Origin: Lucinisca nassula
Taxonomy: Eukaryota; Mollusca; Bivalvia; Lucinida; Lucinidae
DNA length: 64,000 nucleotides
Reading direction: 5' to 3'
NCBI GenBank assembly: GCA_963580285.1
Contig: OY757017.1
Location: 14,272,538-14,336,537 of the forward strand
Of the stretch, positions 55,441 to 64,000 are shown one piece after another. Every line of letters starts with the position of its first letter. The stretch's first letter is position 1. A program made the translations under genes and the position numbers. The notes below the pieces were generated by a model. That model made no database searches, was not told where the DNA came from, and saw only the letters and a program-made list of their open reading frames with translations.

Positions 55441-55482
55441 AGTGTCTGTCTCACCATCTCCAAGAAAACTTCTCTAGGTAAT
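55441..55482 (+). pseudogene. FANCA: Decayed copy of the 3' end of FANCA exon i
   Basis: TGTCTGTCTCACCATCTCC, AAGAAAACTTCTCTAG and GTAATT repeat the end of exon i and its donor (TCTGTCTCACAGAGGCCC ... TTTTCTAG|GTAATT) 130 bp downstream, with several differences. Confidence 0.7.
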
Positions 55483-55544
55483 TGCATCTAGAAAACACTA
55501 TCTAATTTTGACCCCCATGTACCCCAATTTTATTTAGTAAAACT

Positions 55545-55725
55545 GGGGTTTACAGGGGTAAACATTATTTTTCTTATTTTTTCTCTAAAATATAGATTGT
55601 GGGTACTCGTTAGAATGGTGGTTCTAACTAATACCCATAATCTTTATTTTGAGCAGAAATAAGAAAAATATCACAATTTTTCATCTGAAAACTGTCAATT
55701 TTTCGATGGTAATTTCACACTGTAT
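55545..55725. mobile_element. Palindromic MITE family A
   Basis: TTTTTCTTATTTTTTCTCTA, GGGTACTCGTTAGAA and complementary arm GAGCAGAAATAAGAAAAA. Confidence 0.75.
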
Positions 55726-55842
55726 TTACGTAAAAGTTCATTTTCAATGTAGTAGAATCTTCCGCACTATATATGGTAGCAGTCCATTTTAACTGTCAAG
55801 ATAACACATCCATGTGACATACATGTAGTTCATTCTTTCAAC

Positions 55843-56042
55843 ATTATGAAAACACACCTATTCAAATACATTGCAAATTTTATCACAGAAAAAAAACTAA
55901 AATTTTCAGGTGAAACATTGTGATATTTTTCTAATTTCTGCTCAAAATATAGATTGTGGGTACTCGTTAAAACCCTCAATGAGGCAGTTCCAATGGGTAC
56001 CCATAATCTATATTTTAAAGCAGAAATAAGAAAAACAAGGTT
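55843..56042. mobile_element. Palindromic MITE family A
   Basis: CATTATGAAAACACACC left end, AAATACATTGCAAATTTTAT, hairpin ATAGATTGTGGGTACTCGTT ... GGGTACCCATAATCTATATT. Confidence 0.8.
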
Positions 56043-56223
56043 TTCAGCTGTTGTTGCCATTGACATGGTTTCGGATATGACAAAGTTTCAAAATGGATAA
56101 TAGGGATTATCAACTAAATGATAATCCCATTTATTTGGTGCGAACAAATTGAATGGACTGTCATGAATGTGTCATGATTGCAGCTTCAGGGTGGCTTGAC
56201 CTCTCATTATTTAGGTTTAAACA

Positions 56224-56424
56224 ATGTCTGATCGCAATTTCGATCTTGTCATCCACCATGACAGTTGGTCCAGGTTACTGGACGCTTGCACCGTGTTTGT
56301 TATTCAGCAGTCAAGCGTCTTAAGGGCCAAATTATGGTTTGGCGTCTTGCGCATGCTCAGGGAAACCTTCCTTTTCCGTTTTCAAATCCAGCAAAAGAAA
56401 GTTGTATTTTTAAGAGGAATCTAA
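56224..56424 (+). CDS. Conserved 5' open frame of the element, unknown
   Basis: A 66-codon frame starting MSDRNFDLVIHHDSW is present almost unchanged in both copies (56224 and 61523), ending shortly after QQKKVVF. In the +2 frame, IMVWRLAHAQGNLPFPF is also open. Which frame is real cannot be settled; no domain is recognised. Preservation may simply reflect recent duplication. Confidence 0.3.
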   Translation: MSDRNFDLVIHHDSWSRLLDACTVFVIQQSSVLRAKLWFGVLRMLRETFLFRFQIQQKKVVFLRGI

Positions 56425-56426
56425 AA

Positions 56427-58735
56427 CAAAAAATCCAGCAAGAGAAAGTTGTCGGGACTCAGTTGAGATATATTTCATAATAAAAGAAGAAGAGGGTGTC
56501 CTTTAGCTATAATATAAGAATTTTCATTGGTTGACCTCGAACAACAATAATATTATCGGTACTTTCGTTTTGCAACCGGAAATGATAAAATGCGTTAGTG
56601 ACGAGGTACAACTAAATAGGGAAAAAGGGACAACTAAGACAGTTCACCGTTACGAAAATATTAGGTAAAGTGACACTACGGCGGCATAAAAATCGCCATT
56701 TTAATTGCAAAATATACATGGGTGACAATGGTGGCCCTGCGAGTTTTTTTAACCTTATAAAGCTTGGAAAAAAATGTTACATGTATTATGGAAGATAAAT
56801 AGTATGCAGTGAAGAAATTAAAGGGCTAAATATGATTTCTGATATAAGGACAGTCGGCAGGGAACTCTTCAGTAAAAAGAAACAAAGAACGGATATCTTT
56901 CCCGCCAGTTTTTCATTTGGTGGAGGTGAAAGCTTCGGTTTTTATTGCTAAAATTTGATCATTTTGAACAGTTTTAAAAGCAAAATGTGTCTGTCTTTTT
57001 TGTAGTAAGTCTTTGCCAGAGGTGTGGGACTGATTGAAAATATTTCTTGTGTACATTTGGTAAGGTCATATAGCAGAATACCTTTGTTTGCACCTCCGAA
57101 AATGGCGGACCTCAGCGGAGGTGACGTCACGCCGATCGTCCTTATATATTTTGTAACACAGGGACGCCCGGTATCTGTTTATTCTGAGTGCAAATCTTGG
57201 GAATTTATCTGTAGATAGATTGTAGACAAGATGGTGGCCGATATTTACAAACTGACTGGGGAATTTCCACAAGGGTCATGACCTTTGGCACTCATTGTGT
57301 AACGCTAAATTAACTCAAAATACCATATTTTAAGTAAATGCGCTTTTAGAATTTTCTTTATATTTTTGAAGGGATTATACCTCGACTTTCGGGTATAATA
57401 GCGTCAGTTTGGGTTGTCAGAGTTAAACAGCGCAGGCATTGCGGGATAGCTTGACAGCTCGGCTGACCAGCTATGATATTTTTAAATATGCAAATGACCA
57501 TGTGTTTGTCGAATGTTAGTTTATTTACGAACACCCGACCTACTTTCGAGCCGGACATAGCCGCTTGAATTACAGGTGTGATATACCGGTATTATCGATA
57601 GTAACCTGTCAATTAAACATATATTGGGAATTCAATGACCACAAACAATATATTTTCTAAAGGTAACTTTATTGACTTTCAAAACATATTTGAAGCCACA
57701 AACCTCATCTGATTCGATATGAAGTCTGCCAATATCAAGCCAGACATTGTAAAAAAAAAAAAAGTTAAAGCAGACAGAGTGGCTTGACCTTTTGACTCTT
57801 GTCCGCTATAAACTCTGCACATATCACCATTAGGTCTTGTATATTATATTGTGCAAATGGTACAAGCTTTAGGCTGTGGTTGCCTTTTGGAAAATTCCGA
57901 TATAAAAGGAAAATTTGGGCTATTACCCGTCTCTCCTTTAGACTCTGATCAGCTCAGATTCACGCTTGACGGGAAGTTTTATTTTGTTTAAGCAATGTCA
58001 TTTGGTTGCAGCATAGCACGCCAAACTTTCGAGACTGTCGCTACTTTTTTTGGAATTCTGGGTAGCTAGACATGTTTCTGAGGGACGATTCATATGTTAT
58101 CTTGACAGTTTCTTGCTTGGTGAAAGAAAGGGAACTAATTGTTCATATATCATGTCTGTTTTAAAGATAAGATGACTGTTGGGAGTGCCAATAGCTGCTG
58201 AGAATACAGAAGGCCCTAAAACTAAGATTTTTTTTTTTGCCTCAAGACTGATACTGAAGGAATGGTCATTTGGATTCCGGTGACCCAAATTCCTGAGATC
58301 ATTTCAGAGATTGAGGAGATTTTGCCACGTCAAATATGCAAGCTGAAACACTTCCAGTAATTGACTGGTTCCCTTAATTTTGCACATAGCGTGTTGGTAC
58401 TAGGGAGTCCATTTTGTGGGCAATTTATAAATGCTTCATGTGGTTTATCAAAGATACACTGTCACCTTCGCATCACAACATATATGAAGGAATTTGAACT
58501 TTGGGTACAATTTTTCAAAAAAAAAAAAATAAAAAAAAAATATGGTATTTCCGTTTTTCATGACCGGTTCTGGATGTCAAATGAGGACTTACAGCACTGC
58601 ACCATTCGTGCAAGGGGTTTGAACTCGGTTTTGGTGCCTACTTTGTAGGTAATGAGATAAGACCAGTGGTCCAGTGGATAACTTTTCCATCTTTGGAGCA
58701 TCTTCTGTTATTTATTTTTGATTTATTAAAAAAAA
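56427..58735. other. No gene recognised inside unit 1
   Basis: This may be the internal part of the element or FANCA intron. Near 57098-57130, AAAATGGCGGAC and TGACGTCAC occur close together. The rest has only short, AT-rich frames and homopolymer A/T tracts (57750, 58230, 58520, 58728). Confidence 0.4.
57098..57130. promoter_or_regulatory. YY1-like and CRE-like site pair
   Basis: AAAATGGCGGAC (YY1-type core) and, 11 bases on, GGTGACGTCACG (CRE core). A 38-codon frame starts at the ATG but has no recognisable domain. The function is inferred from motifs only. Confidence 0.3.
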
Positions 58736-58737
58736 AA

Positions 58738-59095
58738 AAAACAGTAGTGTACTGGGAACTGTACCCTGCAGTACACCACATTCTATTCAAAATTACAGAC
58801 CAACCTTACCAAGTCATGGAGGGCAATGTTAAACGAGATATTTCCATGTAAATGTAGAGTGCCGAGCACTGAACCTTGCAGTACACAACATTCTTTTCAA
58901 ATCTACGGATCAACCTTACCACTCACGGAGGGTAATGTTTAATGAGATATTTCAATTTATGTATTTATTTATTTATTTATTTATTTTATTTTATGCATTT
59001 ATTAAAATGTAGAGTACTGAGCACTGCACCTTGCAGTACACCACATTCTAGTCACACATACCCACTCATGCAGGGTAATGTTGGATGAGATAGTT
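58738..59095 (-). mobile_element. Triplicated LINE RT motif fragment
   Basis: Three tandem units contain the antisense of an RT motif. On the - strand they read CGVLQGAVLSTLHF, a second worn copy, and ECGVLQGTVPSTLLF, resembling GVPQGSVLGPLLF. (TTTA)n separates units two and three. Confidence 0.5.
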
Positions 59096-59183
59096 CTAAT
59101 CAGATAAATAAACTAGATAAATATATACTTCATCTTTAGAATTAGTTGAGACATAACTGCCCTCCAACAATATCGTGCATCCC

Positions 59184-59455
59184 ACTTGCAATCAATGCAT
59201 CTATATGTTGTCAAACAGTATATGAGGTGGAAGCCTGATGGTAGTCTAGACTTCTTTTGCCTCCAGAATGGCCATTCATTAAAGCACTGTCAGCTCAGTG
59301 GCATTCTTGTGACAGCTGTAGAAAATAAACTAGGACTTCCAATGCAAATTTATGCTGCACATTCCTTTAGAATTGGAAGGGTTATTAATTTGGCAGCTAA
59401 GGGTATTCTAGTATAGCCATAAAAGAACTTGGTTGATGGAAAACTGGGGCGGTAA
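59184..59455 (+). pseudogene. Tyrosine recombinase C-terminus (degenerate)
   Basis: The frame includes QYMRWKPDGSLDFF, VENKLGLPMQIYAAHSFRIG and then, past a stop, AIKELG*WKTGAVTWYIRF. HSFR is the conserved H-x-x-R box of tyrosine recombinases, and the Tyr in WYIRF sits where the catalytic nucleophile is expected. This C-terminal form (HSFRIG...AAxxG...GRW...YIR) is common in recombinases of animal transposons. Stops near 59414, 59432 and 59456 show that it is dead. Confidence 0.75.
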
Positions 59456-59483
59456 CATGGTACATACGTTTTTAAATTGTCTG

Positions 59484-60064
59484 TTACAGATATATGGCTT
59501 ATCGGTGATTCACTGGTTTCACACCTTGCTGACAGTGTATCAGGTCTCAGACCTCCAGCTAATGCAGTGATTGTTAGCTAAAATTTTTATCAGGGTAAAC
59601 GGGGGTGCACTGGGATCACTACGACACCAAGCTCCAATGGTTGCTGCAGTTTCATTCAACCCTAGTGATGATAATTATTCACCTCGGGGGCAACAACCTT
59701 GTTGAGTGGTCCCAAAGCAAACTTCTTAAAGACTTTTAAAAGCTAATTTGCATACATGGCTTCTATCTATCCCGAAGCCCAAACGGTATGATCAGACATC
59801 CTTCTTAATTGTCAGTCGTGGCTGGGGGCGGACAACACTCATGAAGGGCCTAAAAAGCTGGATCAAAGGAGGCGTATAAACCAATCGGGTAGACAGCCTG
59901 CTTTAAATGTAGTGGCCAAACAATCAAGCATGTGCTCGATTTTAATACAACAGGGCTATTTAAGACGGATAGGGTTCATCTCACTGCTGTGGGCAATATC
60001 ATATTTTTGAATACATTTGAGGAAGTAGTCAATCAATTTGTTACAGACCCTTCTTCCCAAATGT
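59484..60064 (+). pseudogene. SGNH hydrolase-like domain joined to the recombinase
   Basis: After the recombinase, the reading continues, with frame changes, as DIWLIGDSLVSHLADSV (GDS, block I Ser). It goes on with GVHWDHYDTKLQWLL, IIIHLGGNNLVEWSQ (block with GGN), IYPEAQTV*SDILLN, KKLDQRRRINQ and finally DRVHLTAVGNIIFLNTFEE (the D-x-x-H block). The catalytic Ser, Asn, Asp and His positions are all still visible. Frameshifts or stops near 59580, 59735 and 59785 inactivate it. The pairing with a tyrosine recombinase suggests one polyprotein in the parent element. Confidence 0.75.
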
Positions 60065-60184
60065 AAAATCCTAATATGTAGTTAGAATAACAGGACAAGG
60101 ATAAAAGGCTATATTCATAAAAATGTTGACTTGCTGAATTGGGGGACAAATTTATGTGGGGCATCATAAATTTGCTGTGGCGGA

Positions 60185-61397
60185 ATTCAGCATTCGATGG
60201 GGGGGGGGACGCTTTGCTTAGACAGCTGTTTGGTTGTAATGAAACTTTACGCCTTGAGCCTAGATTCCAAATACTGGTTGCTGGGAGCAAAGCTGAAGTT
60301 TGTTTCTTTCAGGACTTCTACTTGGACTGGGTGGCATCTCCTTCATGGAAGTGGTTAGCCATAACGTGAGGATTTGTTCTTGAGCCTAGATTCCGGGTAC
60401 TGGTTGCTGGGAGCAAAGCTGAAGCTTGTTTCTTTCAGAACTTCTTGAACTGGGTGGCGTCTCCTTCATGGAAATGGTTCGCCATAACCTGAGGATATGT
60501 TCCCCCCAGGGTCATACTCAAAAATTTCTAAATTGCAAGTCATAAGTAAGGTTCGCACGTGCAGCCGGGGCTATTCGAATATATATAATATGGGATGGAT
60601 TACATGGTATGCATTGCATAATGCAGAAGATGGTATGGAATGCGTGTCATGGAATGCATTTTGGAGTGCACATTACGGAGTGCTCACTGTCAAGATTAGT
60701 TGGAGTGCATAAATTGGAGTGCACAATAGTTGGGATAGAGTGGAGCGTACAAATAGGATGTGCGCAATATCTGGATTGTTACATAATTTGGAGCGTACAG
60801 TCAGGATGTGCGCAATATTTAGAATGTTAAAAAATTGTAAAGCATACAAACAAGATGTATGCAATATTTGGAATACTTGGAGCATACAAATAGGTTGTGC
60901 GCAATATTTGGATTGTTACAAAATTTGGAGCGTACAAACAGGATGTGCGCAATATTTGGAATGTTAAAAAATTGTGGAGCGTACAAACAGGATGTACGCA
61001 ATATTTGGAATACTCTGTTACAAAATTTGGAGCGTACTATAGGAAGTGCGCAATTTTTGGAATGTTACAAAATCTTGGAGCACACATTTGGAGTGTGCGC
61101 ATATTTTGGAATACTTAAAATTCAAAATTGGACTGCACAATATTTTGAGTGCAAACAAATTAATAATTTGGTGCCCGTTTTCATGCGAGCAAGGTTATAT
61201 GCTGTCACTGCGTCCCCCCCCCCCTTCGACCTGAATCTACTCAGTGTCCATATACTGCCAGATATTAAAGAAACTGAAAAGTCAGACAAAAAAACACAAT
61301 TTTATTAAAATAATGTTTTATTAACTATGTGAAAAAGGAGATAAATAAAAGTAGTTGTATCTATATATATTTTGTTGTATGAGTGAGCATCCTTAAT
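60185..61397 (+). repeat. 3' module of the element, copy 1
   Basis: Matches 61965-63172 almost base for base, from TTCAGCATTCGATGGGG to GAGTGAGCATCCTTAATA. An inner 90-bp segment (GCCTAGATTCC...GGTTGCTGGGAGCAAAGCTG) is itself repeated twice. Minisatellite at 60735-61110. Confidence 0.9.
60735..61110. repeat. Minisatellite, about 50-bp hairpin-forming unit
   Basis: About eight units of 40-53 bp with TTGGAGCGTACAAACAGGAT then GTGCGCAATATTTGGAAT. In the best unit, GCGTAC and GTACGC are perfectly complementary. Several frames stay open across it, which explains the repeated peptide-like ORFs here. Confidence 0.9.
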
Positions 61398-63172
61398 AAT
61401 AGGGATTATCAACTAAATGATAATCCCATTTATTTGGTGCGAACAAATTGAATGGACTGTCATGAATGTGTCATGATTGCAGCTTCAGGGTGGCTTGACC
61501 TCTCATTATTTAGGTTTAAACAATGTCTGATCGCAATTTCGATCTCGTCATCCACCATGACAGTTGGTCCAGGTTACTGGACGCTTGCACTGTGTTTGTT
61601 ATTCAGCAGTCAAGCGTCTTAAGGGCCAAATTATGGTTTGGCGTCTTGCGCATGCTCAGGGAAACCTTCCTTTTCCGTTTTCAAATCCAGCAAAAGAAAG
61701 TTGTATTTTTTTAAGAGGAATCTAAAACCCACCCACACGCCGCTGTCGTTGTGATCTTATTGGCAGTCCAGGAAGTTTAATACCTGATACTGTCTTAAGT
61801 TCTTTTGATTTCAGGCTTGTTTGGTGCCTCCTGGTGCTAAGGCTGGCATGTCCTAATTAAATGGAAGACTCAAGACTCCGGATCTGTTGTTTATGGCCAC
61901 CTACTTTCTTCACCGAGAGATTCTACTGACTTTTGAGCAGCTGAGCTTCGAGGTGCAATGCTGGATTCAGCATTCGATGGGGGGGACGCATTGCTTAGAC
62001 AGCTGTTTGGTTGTAATGAAACTTTATACCTTGAGCCTAGATTCCAAATACTGGTTGCTGGGAGCAAAGCTGAAGTTTGTTTCTTTCAGGACTTCTACTT
62101 GGACTGGGTGGCATCTCCTTCATGGAAGTGGTTCGCCATAACCTGAGGATTTGTTTTTGAGCCTAGATTCCGGGTACTGGTTGCTGGGAGCAGAGCTGAG
62201 GCTTGTTTCTTTCAGAACTTCTTGAACTGGGTGGCGTCTCCTTCATGGAAATGGTTCGCCATAACCTGAGGATATGTTCCCCCCAGGGTCATACTCAAAA
62301 ATTTCTAAATTGCAAGTCATAAGTAAGATTCGCACATGCAGCCGGGGCTATTTGAATATATATAATATTGGATGGATTACATGGTATGCATTGCATAATG
62401 CAGAAGATGGTATGGAATGCGTGTCATGGAATGCATTTCGGAGTGCACATTACGGAGTGCTCACTGTCAAGATTAGTTGGAGTGCATAAATTGGAGTGCA
62501 CAATAGTTGGGATAGAGTGGAGCGTACAAATAGGATGTGCGCAATATCTGGATTGTTACATAATTTGGAGCGTACAGTCAGGATGTGCGCAATATTTAGA
62601 ATGTTAAAAAATTGTAAAGCATACAAACAAGATGTATGCAATATTTGGAATACTTGGAGCGTACAAAAAGGATGTGCGCAATATTTGGAATGTTACAAAA
62701 TTTGGAGCGTACAAACAGGATGTGCGCAATATTTGGAATGTTAAAAAATTGTGGAGCGTACAAACAGGATGTACGCAATATTTGGAATACTCTGTTATAA
62801 TATTTGGAGCGTACTATAGGAAGTGCGCAATTTTTGGAATGTTACAAAATCTTGGAGCACACATTTGGAGTATGCACATATTTTGGAATACTTAAAATTC
62901 AAAATTGGACTGCACAATATTTTGAGTGCAAACAAATTAATAATTTGGTGCCCGTTTTCGTGCGAGCAAGGTTATATGCTGTCACTGCGTCCCCCCCTTC
63001 GACCTGAATCTACTCGGTGTCCATATACTGCCAGATATTGAAGAAACTGAAAAGTCAGACAAAAAAAACACAATTTTATTAAAATAATGTTTTATTAACT
63101 ATGTGAAAAAGGAGATAAATAAAAGTAGTTGTATCTATATATATTTTGTTGTATGAGTGAGCATCCTTAATA
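61398..63172 (+). mobile_element. Internally deleted second unit of the element
   Basis: Begins with the same hairpin and 5' stretch (61399-61731 matches 56095-56426). It has 230 bases unique to this copy (61732-61964), then the 3' module (61965-63172) with its own minisatellite (62512-62890). Recombinase and SGNH parts are absent. Confidence 0.75.
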
Positions 63173-63214
63173 AAAAATTTATAGATTATAATTAAACTGT
63201 TGCATCCAAAATGT

Positions 63215-63523
63215 TTGTTTGTTTGTATTGGAGTTTTATGACCCAGTCAACACTGTTTATGTCATTTTTGAGCCGTCAGTTTACCTATCCACATCTTTCC
63301 TGGGCAGGCTTATTACATATGCATTTAACCAGTACAGTGCACATTTTTTCGCCAGAAACTGACAACTGCCCTTCTTGAATCAGCAGAAGGGAGAGAATGA
63401 CCGTAGAAAAGATTTCATGATCAATCTCCACGAAAGAATGTTGCCGACCCCAGCAGGAATCGAACCCGCATCCTCCTGATCACCAGTCAGACGCCCATCC
63501 GACTGAGTTACTGAGGCCGGCGG
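63215..63523 (-). mobile_element. tRNA-derived SINE family D, complete, with TSD
   Basis: The duplication atccaaaatgt is at 63204-63214 and 63524-63534. Antisense order: (TTTG)n, TATTGGAGTTTTATGACCC tail, CCAGAAACTGACAACTGCCC body, then a tRNA-like head at 63450-63520 (sense: GTAACTCAGTCGGATGGGCG for the A box, GCGGGTTCGATTCC for the B box). Confidence 0.92.
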
Positions 63524-63534
63524 ATCCAAAATGT

Positions 63535-63590
63535 ATAGATTATATAGAAAAATGACCATAAATGGTCATTTTCCTATATAATCTACACAT
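63535..63590. repeat. AT-rich palindrome
   Basis: TAGATTATATAGAAAAATGACCAT pairs almost perfectly with ATGGTCATTTTCCTATATAATCTA around AA. It abuts the right target duplication of the SINE. Confidence 0.85.
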
Positions 63591-64000
63591 ATTTTTGTTT
63601 GGATATAATATGGTTGTCTAGCTAAGCATGGTTTCTGCTTTGGAGCCCATTATTAGTGTCATTATGAAGTTGTGGTATATGTATGGTACATGCTTAAATG
63701 TGTATGATATGTCAACAGAAATTTCCAAAAAAATAAATTCCCATCCTACAAAATGTTCACTTACGATATATTTTCTATTATAGATATAATAACATGGTCT
63801 CCCTATTGCAGTGTTTTTAGCTTGCCAATGTGAAGTACAAGGAGAGCTTTTGTAGTCACCTTGGAAGTCTGTGTTAGCATTCCCATTCCCGTCACACTGT
63901 GTTTAAGTGTTTCAAATGCTTATATCTTGATAGTCACACATATACCGCTGGTAAAAAGTTAAGCATATTTGTCTTTGAATGCCGAAAATTTTGCCGTATC
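63591..64000. other. No gene seen
   Basis: AT-rich end of the window; no FANCA exon could be recognised. Confidence 0.5.

Larger units (their letters stand above)
56101..61397 (+). mobile_element. 5.3-kb tyrosine recombinase-SGNH element (unit 1)
   Basis: The unit is inferred from two collinear copies. It starts with the hairpin GGGATTATCaactaaatGATAATCCC (also at 61402). It contains an N-terminal conserved stretch (56101-56426), a degenerate tyrosine recombinase (59184-59455), an SGNH hydrolase-like domain (59484-60064), and a 1.2-kb 3' part with a minisatellite (60185-61397). Unit 2 (61398-63172) follows head-to-tail, with the same two ends and most of the middle missing. The element class is unresolved: a tyrosine recombinase retroelement (DIRS-like) or a Crypton-like DNA element. 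No + strand reverse transcriptase was seen. Confidence 0.55.

Noticed and set aside
57024..57218. Short gene starting at ATGGCGGAC
   Set aside because: Only 38 codons follow the ATG, with no splice donor or domain; kept only as a motif observation.
60609..61308. Repeat-containing proteins encoded on both strands
   Set aside because: Open frames arise because minisatellite units have lengths near multiples of three; the same array is open in several frames.
63450..63522. tRNA gene on the - strand
   Set aside because: It is the head of a complete SINE D copy bounded by a duplication.

Overview
The window is eukaryotic, intron-rich and AT-rich. It looks like a bivalve mollusc, or at least a lophotrochozoan: it has short exons in multi-kilobase introns, dense tRNA-headed SINEs with GGGACGTTAAAC-type tails, APE-type LINEs, mariner elements, Helitron-like elements carrying tandem arrays, and many palindromic MITEs. 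The species cannot be named from the sequence.

One host gene is recognised. Nine small exons on the + strand between about 14.8 kb and 55.35 kb encode the N-terminal part of a Fanconi anaemia group A protein (FANCA). FANCA is a scaffold of the Fanconi core complex, which drives monoubiquitination of FANCD2-FANCI during DNA crosslink repair. The nine exons (1,030 coding bases) have splice phases that fit one another throughout, and by eye they follow the order of vertebrate FANCA, from its N-terminal helical segment to the block ending CLTEAQ (vertebrate CFPEAQ). The 3' remainder is not found in the window. No exon was found for the WF...FF...LTHSP block of vertebrate FANCA. The last exon is preceded by three 131-bp tandem partial copies, each with its own acceptor and an in-frame stop.

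Layout. 0-14.5 kb: intergenic, with a SINE-like retroposon with clear target-site duplications, LINE fragments, a 5'-truncated LINE on the - strand (5.55-8.43 kb) interrupted by another LINE tail, tRNA-SINEs, a Helitron ending in hairpin + CTAG (11.24-12.24 kb) and a Helentron-like element (12.56-14.33 kb). 14.5-14.8 kb: GC-richer putative FANCA promoter with a 66-bp palindrome. 14.8-55.4 kb: FANCA exons in introns filled by SINEs, TTAA-flanked MITEs, palindromic MITE families, two decayed mariners (35.1-36.3 and 44.8-46.1 kb), three Helitron/Helentron-type insertions with large tandem arrays (28.9-34.1 with a nested 29.8-31.6, 39.2-42.1, 46.4-50.8 kb) and a 0.76-kb one (27.4-28.2 kb). 56.1-63.2 kb: a 5.3-kb element carrying a degenerate tyrosine recombinase C-terminus followed by an SGNH hydrolase-like domain, directly followed by a 1.8-kb internally deleted copy.

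The transposon layers can be read as a relative chronology: SINE split by a TTAA element, MITE split by a Helentron-like element, MITE split by a TA-flanked MITE, and a palindromic repeat split by mariner. All family and homology statements come from reading by eye and from recalled family features; no search was run.
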